9,761 nucleotides of DNA from Actinomycetota bacterium. GTDB lineage: Bacteria; Actinomycetota; Humimicrobiia; Humimicrobiales; Humimicrobiaceae. Shown here one piece after another: positions 1-4,951 of this stretch (positions are counted from its first letter, which is position 1; each line of letters starts with the position of its first letter). Below the pieces are notes generated by a model. That model made no database searches, was not told the DNA's origin, and saw nothing but the letters and a program-made list of their open reading frames with translations. Where the stretch lies: positions 1-9,761 of the forward strand of contig JAQUMQ010000036.1 in NCBI GenBank assembly GCA_028718045.1, read 5' to 3'. A program made the translations under genes and the position numbers.

Positions 1-394
1 TTTCCATTTGATGAATATGATAAGGAAGCCGTGCAGCAAAATCATAAATTTTCGCAAGTCTTCCAAGACCCTTATGATTCTTGGAATATTCCTTCCCCAT
101 TATAAGGTCTGGGGCACCGGATACGGCATCTTTTAGCGTTATTTTATTTTTCGAGTCTATGTTAAGATAACTTAAGCCTTCGTCTTCGGGTCCTATTGCA
201 TTATCGGCTTTCGTAACAGAAGCAAGCCATCTTTCGCAAATAAAACCTCTTTTGCCCACATCGTATTCTTTTTCAGTAAGACCTAAGCGTCTTCCAGGCG
301 GCAGAAAATCGCGGGCTACCCATGCGGGTTTTAAATTAAGAATACCGTTTCCTTCTTCAAGTGCCTTGCTGACAATTTCTGTGATATCATTCAT
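1..394 (-). CDS. Cupin / type I phosphomannose-isomerase-like protein, N-terminal part (3' end outside window)
   Basis: An open frame begins at the ATG at 394-392 and stays open to base 1, giving about 131 residues. The start is set by a good ribosome site, CGGAGG, about 7 nt upstream. The protein starts MNDITEIVSKALEEGNG and contains LKPAWVARDFLPPGRRLGL, then ICERWLASVTKADNA, an acidic EDEGLSYLN segment, and LPYHIHQ close to the window edge. The order of these blocks and the late HxH motif resemble cupin proteins annotated as class I mannose-6-phosphate isomerase-like, in which the paired histidines start the metal site. The C-terminal half, with the remaining metal ligands, is outside the window, so activity cannot be judged. 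It lies 81 nt after the epimerase gene and probably belongs to the same operon, perhaps as a sugar isomerase or epimerase. A non-catalytic sugar-binding cupin is an alternative. Confidence 0.62.
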   Translation of the reverse strand, partial: MNDITEIVSKALEEGNGILNLKPAWVARDFLPPGRRLGLTEKEYDVGKRGFICERWLASVTKADNAIGPEDEGLSYLNIDSKNKITLKDAVSGAPDLIMGKEYSKNHKGLGRLAKIYDFAARLPYHIHQME

Positions 395-431
395 TTTAAC
401 CTCCGAATTGTTTATTCATATATCAAACATC

Positions 432-449
432 ATAACTAAAGATAGTTAT
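432..449. repeat. Short inverted repeat in the epimerase-cupin spacer
   Basis: ATAACTA (432-438) and TAGTTAT (443-449) form a perfect 7-bp inverted repeat around a 4-nt loop. It lies in the 81-nt gap between the epimerase stop and the cupin ribosome site. The stem is almost all A-T and has no T-run after it on the minus strand, so it is not a convincing terminator. It could be an operator half-site pair, a weak RNA hairpin, or chance in AT-rich DNA. Confidence 0.35.
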
Positions 450-475
450 TCTTATACTTGCGCTGACCGACCAAA

Positions 476-1327
476 TCAACACAAAAGTCCTCTTAAAAAT
501 TTCAAACCTTTTTGTGCAAGTATAAAGTCACTTTTTTCGGTTTGCCTCCAGATCGAGGCTGCTTTTGCTATAACTTTGTTTTCAGGCGTAAACGATTCTA
601 TTACCACCCAATTATCATAATTTATTCTTCTCAGCGCATCAGCTATCGACTTCCAATGAACCTGGCCGGTGCCGGGAGCGCCTCTGTCATTTTCACTGGC
701 ATGTAACATATAAAGCAAATCGCCCGCATCCAATATCGCCATGGAAGAATTTTTTTCTTCGACAGACATATGAAAAGTGTCAAGATGAATTTTTAAGTAT
801 TTGCTTCCAACATCTTTAACCATTCTTATGGCATCTTTGCATACATTGATAAAATCAGTTTCAAATCTGTTCAGTGGTTCTATTGCGATAAATACGCCAT
901 ACTTCTCCGCCCATTTGCAAGCTTTGCCTAAATTTTCCACAACCGTGTCCCATTGAATCTTTTTTTCATCTTCGGCTACCATACCCGAACGTCCTACGGC
1001 AGAATACACAGGACCCACAAATAAATTACACTCAAGTTCTACGCAAGCTTCAAGACAATCCTTTATATATGCAAGACCGCCTTCGATATACTCTTTTTTT
1101 GGTCCCCTGATATCCCTGTCTTCTCCAAACAACCCGCATATCGAAGAACAAACTAAATTATTTTCCTTAAATATTTTTAAAGCTTGCCTGTAATCCACAT
1201 CGCCTTTTTTTTCAAGCGCAACTTCTATCCCGTCAAAACCCAATTCCCTGAACTTTCTTGAAAGACTTTTAACATGCTCATCCGTATAAGTTCCCGTAAA
1301 CAACAACGTATTTATTCCAAATTTCAT
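476..1327 (-). CDS. Sugar 3-epimerase of the D-tagatose/D-psicose 3-epimerase family
   Basis: A 283-residue TIM-barrel protein (AP-endonuclease-2/xylose-isomerase-like fold). This family inverts C3 of free ketohexoses through a metal-bound enediolate. The whole catalytic set is visible and, recalled from memory, matches the clostridial D-psicose 3-epimerase numbering: E150 (in IEPLNRFETD), D183 and H186 (LDTFHM), H209 (MLHASENDR), R215, and E244 (VVIESF). E150 and E244 would be the acid/base pair, with E150, D183, H209 and E244 binding Mn or Co. N153-R154-F155-E156 is also conserved. The substrate pocket differs: residues 105-112 read GPVYSAVG where psicose epimerases have an aromatic, and position 6 is Asn rather than Tyr. 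The substrate may therefore not be psicose or tagatose. The ATG at 1327 follows a G-rich ribosome site (CGGGGGC), weaker than its neighbours' sites. It lies 103 nt after the dehydrogenase, behind a candidate terminator or attenuator. Confidence 0.85.
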   Translation of the reverse strand: MKFGINTLLFTGTYTDEHVKSLSRKFRELGFDGIEVALEKKGDVDYRQALKIFKENNLVCSSICGLFGEDRDIRGPKKEYIEGGLAYIKDCLEACVELECNLFVGPVYSAVGRSGMVAEDEKKIQWDTVVENLGKACKWAEKYGVFIAIEPLNRFETDFINVCKDAIRMVKDVGSKYLKIHLDTFHMSVEEKNSSMAILDAGDLLYMLHASENDRGAPGTGQVHWKSIADALRRINYDNWVVIESFTPENKVIAKAASIWRQTEKSDFILAQKGLKFLRGLLC

Positions 1328-1385
1328 CTTCAGCCCCCGATAATCATATTAATCACATAATTATTAAGCGTCATCAAAATAAAAT

Positions 1386-1421
1386 CTGGCTTGATTGCCA
1401 TAATTCGATTATGTAAGCCAG
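1386..1421 (-). terminator. Hairpin plus U-rich tail between dehydrogenase and epimerase (terminator or attenuator)
   Basis: CTGGCTT (1386-1392) pairs with AAGCCAG (1415-1421). Inside it, CATAAT (1399-1404) pairs with ATTATG (1408-1413) around a 3-nt TCG loop, leaving an asymmetric bulge between the two helices. Read on the minus strand, the stem is followed directly by ATTTTATTTT, the layout of a rho-independent terminator. It starts about 10 nt after the dehydrogenase stop. The next gene is co-directional and has no obvious promoter of its own, so partial termination or 3'-end protection of the upstream message is more likely than a full stop. Confidence 0.5.
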
Positions 1422-1430
1422 GCTCGATCG

Positions 1431-2636
1431 CTATTCAAAAATACAAGGCTCCCTTTTTCCGGTTTCGGCAGATTTCAGCATTGCATCACAAATGACGGCA
1501 TTTCTGTAACCATCTTCGAAAGTACCTACATATGGTTCAAGCGGTTTGTTTTTAATTATGGCATTAACCATATTATATGCGGTATGAACAAAAGTATTCT
1601 CCCATCCGATTATATGACCATGAGGCCACCAATATTCATAATAAGGATGAAACGATTCCGTAACGCTGATACAGTGAAACCCTCTCGTTTCGGCAGGTTT
1701 ATCGTCAGCCCAGTATACATGCAGATTATTCATATTTTCCAGATCCCACCATATGCTTCCTTTTTCTCCATTGATTTCAATAACATTCGAATTTTTTCTT
1801 CCTGCCGCAAATCTTGAAGCTTCGATCGTTCCGATTGCGCCATTTTCAAACTCGACCACCGAAGCAATAGCATCATCGACGTCGACCTTTTCTTTTTTCT
1901 TGGTTGACGCATCATATCTTTCGTCGATAAACGTTTTGGTTACAGCCATAACCGATTTAAATTCACCGCATAAAAATCTGCCGAGATCGATTATATGCGC
2001 ACCAAGATCACCTAATGCACCGCTTCCGGCTACCGATTTTTTCAACCTCCATACTATCGGAAAATCAGGATCCATTATCCATTCCTGAAGGTATTTTGCC
2101 CTGAAATGATAAATTTTCCCGAGTTTTCCGTCACTGATAAGATTTTTTGCCAGTACGATTGCCGGGACCATCCGGTAATTAAAATCACAAATATTTTTAA
2201 CATTGTATTTTTTTACGGCATCTCTCATCTTTTTAGCTTCCACAGAATTTCTTGCAAGCGGTTTTTCACAAAATATATGTTTGCCCGCTCTTGCTGCTTC
2301 GATTGATATTTCCGCATGAAGATCATTTGGCGTGCCGTTGTCAACTATTTTTATCCTATCGTCATTTATAATATCCTTCCAGTCAGTGGTATATTCCATA
2401 TATCCAAATCTTCTTGCGGCTTCGGCAACTTCCGTCTCCGGAATACCACATATTTTTACAAGTTTCGGAATTGCAGCCGGAGGCCAGAAAATATAAGGCA
2501 TTTGTTTCCAGGCATTTGAATGCGCTTTACCCATAAAAGCATGCCCTATCATTCCAATACCTATCTCGGCAATTTTGCCAACAGCTCCCTTGTCCGAAGC
2601 CATGGCAACAAATCCTACTTTTTTTTCTTCCACCAT
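1431..2636 (-). CDS. Gfo/Idh/MocA-family NAD(P)-dependent sugar or cyclitol dehydrogenase
   Basis: A 401-residue oxidoreductase. A Rossmann domain carries the dinucleotide loop GIGMIGHAFMG (residues 26-36), followed by GTPNDLH (101-107) and CEKPLA (123-128), the lysine-bearing motif of this family. The C-terminal domain has DLGAHIIDLGRFL (210-222), whose H214 and D217 fit the usual catalytic GxHxxD arrangement. A WWPHGHIIGWENTFVH block (336-351) resembles a subset of sugar-glycoside or inositol-type members. The family oxidises a secondary hydroxyl of a sugar, glycoside or cyclitol to a ketone. About 23 residues precede the Rossmann strand, longer than usual. The ATG at 2636 has GAGGT 6 nt upstream, whereas the internal Met12 has only a weak site, so the long form is preferred. 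Being flanked by three TIM-barrel isomerase-like genes suggests it makes, or re-reduces, the keto intermediate they handle. Its substrate is not determined. Confidence 0.9.
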   Translation of the reverse strand: MVEEKKVGFVAMASDKGAVGKIAEIGIGMIGHAFMGKAHSNAWKQMPYIFWPPAAIPKLVKICGIPETEVAEAARRFGYMEYTTDWKDIINDDRIKIVDNGTPNDLHAEISIEAARAGKHIFCEKPLARNSVEAKKMRDAVKKYNVKNICDFNYRMVPAIVLAKNLISDGKLGKIYHFRAKYLQEWIMDPDFPIVWRLKKSVAGSGALGDLGAHIIDLGRFLCGEFKSVMAVTKTFIDERYDASTKKKEKVDVDDAIASVVEFENGAIGTIEASRFAAGRKNSNVIEINGEKGSIWWDLENMNNLHVYWADDKPAETRGFHCISVTESFHPYYEYWWPHGHIIGWENTFVHTAYNMVNAIIKNKPLEPYVGTFEDGYRNAVICDAMLKSAETGKREPCIFE

Positions 2637-2665
2637 GAATTACCTCGCATTTCCTAAAATTGCTA

Positions 2666-2683
2666 ATTATAAAATATTATAAT
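2666..2683. repeat. AT-only inverted repeat upstream of the dehydrogenase
   Basis: ATTATAA (2666-2672), AATA, TTATAAT (2677-2683) is a perfect 7-bp inverted repeat with a 4-nt loop, about 30-47 nt upstream of the dehydrogenase ATG. On the minus strand it includes a perfect TATAAT hexamer, which could act as a -10 element. I see no good -35 at 16-18 nt spacing, so a promoter is only possible here. Confidence 0.3.
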
Positions 2684-2713
2684 CTCCGCCTTCCCAAGCA
2701 CTCACATATTTAA

Positions 2714-2728
2714 TTGCAAAATTCGCAA
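2714..2728. promoter_or_regulatory. Near-perfect 15-bp palindrome, possible operator
   Basis: TTGCAAAATTCGCAA is a 15-bp palindrome with six of seven base pairs symmetric. It lies in the 120-nt gap between the second TIM-barrel gene and the dehydrogenase. Its size and TTGC/GCAA arms fit a dimeric repressor site, but no second copy was found in the window and the regulator is unknown. Confidence 0.3.
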
Positions 2729-2756
2729 TATAAAACATTTATCGAATTGAAAAAAG

Positions 2757-3599
2757 TCACATTCCACATGCTTTAAGAAATTCCACACTTTTTTTAAATA
2801 TTGCCGGCTCGCCAACTATTTCCAGTGTCGAATTTTCGATATCTGCATCTTTCAATACCGAACAAATTCCTTTTATGTCTATGATTCCATCACCTACGGC
2901 GATCGGAGAAAAACCTGCGCCGTATTGTTTGGTCCTTCTTGGAAGCCAGTCTTCTCCAAGATCTTTCCAATGTATATGATGAATTTTTTTCTTGAATATC
3001 TTTGCAAGTTCGACCGGATCCGAACCTCCCAACCAACTGTTTCCGGTATCCAAGTTAAGTCCCAGAGAAGGAGCGTCGTCAAGCAGATCAAAGACTTTTT
3101 TAAGCCCGTCGACGGTATCGGTTACAGGGCCATGATTTTCCAAAAGTATCCTTACCCCATAATCTGCAGCCATTCTTACAGGCTCATAAAGCTTCTCGGC
3201 TATCACGAAGGTTCTTTGTTCGAATGTAAGTTTACGGCCCCAGCCGGTATGCGGTTCATTTTCTGTTGTAATAATATCCTTAACACCAATTGCGGCAGCC
3301 ATTTTTATAGCTTTCATTATCTCAGACGTGCCGTATCTGCTTGGCTTTGATGGATCAAGCAGATTAGCATGCGCACATACTGTTGAAATCTTTACCCCGT
3401 ATTTATCAAACATTCTTTTTACATCAAACGGGTTATCGTCAAGACTTACCGTGGGATCGAACCCTGCCGTACCAAGCATGCTTCCACCAGCGTTGGTATT
3501 GCTGATATCCGCACAGGTAAAACCCATTTCTTTTGCGATTTTTAATTGTTCTTCAACGCCAGCAAAAGATTTTATTAATAAAAATACACCTATGTTCAT
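2757..3599 (-). CDS. Xylose-isomerase-like TIM-barrel protein, second tandem copy (sugar isomerase/epimerase or lyase)
   Basis: A 280-residue member of the AP-endonuclease-2 TIM-barrel superfamily (COG1082 type, with IolE, IolI and hydroxypyruvate isomerase). The expected metal ligands are present: E154 (ILLENHG), D184 (LNLDTGN), H210 (HHIHWKD) and E260 (STLEIVG). A late GAGFSPIAVGDG block (227-238) lies between the last two ligands. It is clearly homologous to the adjacent upstream gene: GFDPTVSLDDNPFDVKR here matches GYEPSVSIWENPIEIRR there, and NLDTGN and HxHxKD are shared. The ATG at 3599 has AAAGGA 8 nt upstream. It lies 125 nt after the paralogue and 120 nt before the dehydrogenase. It probably isomerises, epimerises, dehydrates or cleaves a keto-sugar or keto-inositol. 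Sequence alone cannot tell these apart, so no symbol is given. Confidence 0.85.
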   Translation of the reverse strand: MNIGVFLLIKSFAGVEEQLKIAKEMGFTCADISNTNAGGSMLGTAGFDPTVSLDDNPFDVKRMFDKYGVKISTVCAHANLLDPSKPSRYGTSEIMKAIKMAAAIGVKDIITTENEPHTGWGRKLTFEQRTFVIAEKLYEPVRMAADYGVRILLENHGPVTDTVDGLKKVFDLLDDAPSLGLNLDTGNSWLGGSDPVELAKIFKKKIHHIHWKDLGEDWLPRRTKQYGAGFSPIAVGDGIIDIKGICSVLKDADIENSTLEIVGEPAIFKKSVEFLKACGM

Positions 3600-3624
3600 G
3601 GCTTTTATCCTTTCATTTAAGAAA

Positions 3625-3684
3625 ATGGTTAATTAAAACTAAGCAATTTTTCGTTTTTCAAATTAATTATTTTAAATTAACCAT
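3625..3684. repeat. 10-bp inverted repeat with 40-nt spacing between the paralogous TIM-barrel genes
   Basis: ATGGTTAATT (3625-3634) and AATTAACCAT (3675-3684) are perfect inverted copies separated by 40 nt, with three further A-T pairs after one mismatch. They fill most of the 125-nt gap. Either they fold as a long RNA stem just upstream of the second gene's ribosome site, or they are two operator sites about four helical turns apart. No T-tract follows, so this is not an ordinary terminator. Confidence 0.45.
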
Positions 3685-3724
3685 CAGACGAAAGCAGTTT
3701 TTATATTTAATTATTCATAGAAAA

Positions 3725-4567
3725 TCAGATAATGCTTCTAAGCCATTCAACACTTTTTTTCATGTTTTCGTCAGTTCCGCTGCATTCTACCGATACTTCG
3801 CCTGACCAATTCGTTTCCTTAAGATATGCGATGACATTTTTAATATTTTCGGCATTTACTCCGGCACCTATCGACTGGTCACTGCACGCAATTCCTGTTT
3901 CTTCCCCGCGTACCGCAGCAGCCAATTCCGCACTTACGTCTTTTATGTGACAGTGGGTTAAATATTTGCGAAGCGGTTTTAATACCTCTAACGGTTCCTG
4001 TCCAGAAATAAAAGTATTGCCGGTATCAAGGTTAAATCCCAAATACTCTGATTCAAAATAAGACAAGAGTTTGAGCATAAATTCTGCATCATTCGTAAGG
4101 GCTCCGTGTGTTTCAATATTTACGATTACTTTAAAATCTTTTGCCCACTTTAACAATTCGCTGTAATTCTTTACGGCAACTTTAAATGCTTCATCCTTTG
4201 TCATGTTGTCCTCGACTATGGCACTATCTGTGGTATCGACTTTTTTTGCACCCAAGTGGCTAGCAAATCTTATCGCCTGTTGCGTATAAAAAACACCGTG
4301 TACAGACCCTGAAGTACTCATCATCGGAAAAGCCGAATCTATCTGTGAAACAGGCATGCCCTTGCTTTCGACATATCTTCTTATTTCTATAGGATTTTCC
4401 CATATGGAAACCGAAGGTTCATATCCTAAAGCCTGTACAAAATAAATACCGTATATTACTCCGAATTCTATGTGTTCCAATTTATGTTTTGCGCCCAATT
4501 CCACTCCTGCCTTGAATGAGCCGCTTAAAACCCTTAAATTATCTGCATGCATACCCAACTTAATCAT
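3725..4567 (-). CDS. Xylose-isomerase-like TIM-barrel protein, first tandem copy
   Basis: A 280-residue AP-endonuclease-2-fold protein, the same length as its downstream paralogue. The metal-ligand set is complete: E152 (VNIETHG), D181 (FNLDTGN), H207 (THCHIKD) and E261 (VSVECSG). After HIKD comes VSAELAAAVRGEETGIACSD and then IGAGVNAENI (residues 211-242), an insertion-like loop containing R220 that the second copy lacks in this form. This loop lies at the barrel mouth and probably shapes substrate choice or dimer contacts. The ATG at 4567 has AGAGGTG about 8 nt upstream. It is the first gene after the 384-nt non-coding stretch and so heads the catabolic half of the cluster. Function is inferred as sugar or cyclitol isomerase, epimerase, dehydratase or lyase; it could also form a heteromer with the second copy. 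Confidence 0.85.
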   Translation of the reverse strand: MIKLGMHADNLRVLSGSFKAGVELGAKHKLEHIEFGVIYGIYFVQALGYEPSVSIWENPIEIRRYVESKGMPVSQIDSAFPMMSTSGSVHGVFYTQQAIRFASHLGAKKVDTTDSAIVEDNMTKDEAFKVAVKNYSELLKWAKDFKVIVNIETHGALTNDAEFMLKLLSYFESEYLGFNLDTGNTFISGQEPLEVLKPLRKYLTHCHIKDVSAELAAAVRGEETGIACSDQSIGAGVNAENIKNVIAYLKETNWSGEVSVECSGTDENMKKSVEWLRSII

Positions 4568-4620
4568 AATTACTTCACCTCTTTTTCTTTATAAAAAGCT
4601 ATTTTTAGAAAGTCACCATA

Positions 4621-4635
4621 TATCGATTGTCGATA
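4621..4635. promoter_or_regulatory. 15-bp palindrome upstream of the first TIM-barrel gene
   Basis: TATCGA (4621-4626), TTG, TCGATA (4630-4635) is a perfect inverted repeat 54-68 nt upstream of the ATG at 4567. Its size and position suit an operator or a short leader hairpin. No protein can be assigned to it. Confidence 0.35.
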
Positions 4636-4733
4636 ACCGTCATACTTCTTTTAAAACTAACCTATTACACGGTATGAATTCTATCCATTTTCTTTGTAAA
4701 GTTATCTTTAAATACAATTTCGATGTTTTAAAC

Positions 4734-4758
4734 TAATCATGTCCGGAACATTAATCAT
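4734..4758. promoter_or_regulatory. Palindrome flanked by direct TAATCAT repeats
   Basis: TAATCAT occurs at 4734-4740 and again at 4752-4758, 18 nt apart. The sequence ATGTCCGGAACAT (4739-4751), a near-palindrome around CCGGA, lies between and partly overlaps them. The GC core stands out in AT-rich DNA. The 18-nt repeat period, close to two helical turns, suggests a dimer- or tetramer-binding operator for the downstream catabolic genes. Confidence 0.35.
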
Positions 4759-4804
4759 ATCTGAGACTTAAAAAAATTTATGAGCTTTTTTGACACCAAT
4801 CAAG

Positions 4805-4835
4805 CAGGAGAGAGGGCGATAAAGCCCTCCTCCTG
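4805..4835. terminator. Strong GC-rich stem-loop downstream of the binding-protein gene
   Basis: CAGGAG (4805-4810) pairs with CTCCTG (4830-4835), and GAGGGC (4812-4817) with GCCCTC (4824-4829). This gives a 12-bp stem with one bulged A at 4811 and a 6-nt loop. It is the most stable structure in the window and begins about 117 nt after the binding-protein stop. On the minus strand it is followed by CTTGATTGGTG rather than a T-run, and on the plus strand only by ATTCTT, so intrinsic termination is doubtful. A structure here could protect the importer message from 3' decay and help make the binding protein the most abundant product, as known in other sugar importer operons. Confidence 0.6.
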
Positions 4836-4951
4836 ATTCTTAGCCAAACTACATATTTAATGGTTTAAATATTATCGTCATTGATCTGCAGCAATTACTT
4901 TTTTTATCGTTTTATTGACTGCTTCTCATTCGACCAACAAACAATAATACA

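Larger units (their letters stand above)
4568..4951. other. 384-nt non-coding stretch between transporter and catabolic genes
   Basis: No plausible gene is seen on either strand; the only short frames are AT-rich and lack ribosome sites. The stretch holds the GC-rich hairpin at 4805-4835, the repeat and palindrome element at 4734-4758, a small palindrome at 4621-4635 and the ribosome site of the TIM-barrel gene at about 4576-4583. TTTACA on the minus strand at about 4697-4702 could be a -35 element, but no good -10 follows. This is the most likely place for a transcript boundary, a processed leader or a small RNA. Confidence 0.6.

Noticed and set aside
252..620. Plus-strand open frame opposite the cupin and epimerase genes
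   Set aside because: It lies antisense to two well-supported genes, spans their spacer, lacks a ribosome site and has no recognisable protein features. The other plus-strand frames over the cluster were rejected for the same reasons.
2666..2700. Promoter with the perfect TATAAT upstream of the dehydrogenase
   Set aside because: No -35-like hexamer or extended -10 TG lies at the right spacing, and TATAAT is expected by chance in such AT-rich DNA. It is kept only as an inverted repeat.
2894..3091. Minus-strand frame within the second TIM-barrel gene
   Set aside because: It lies wholly inside a gene with strong family motifs in another frame and has no ribosome site, so it is a shadow.
476..4567. 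Naming the cluster as a standard inositol operon (iolG, iolE, iolI)
   Set aside because: The folds match, but the gene order, the tandem paralogues, the ketose-3-epimerase signature and the cupin do not, and the other iol genes (iolB, iolC, iolD) are not visible in the window.
4660..4702. Sigma-A promoter using TTTACA on the minus strand upstream of the first TIM-barrel gene
   Set aside because: No acceptable -10 hexamer is found 16-18 nt downstream; the best candidates match only three of six positions.
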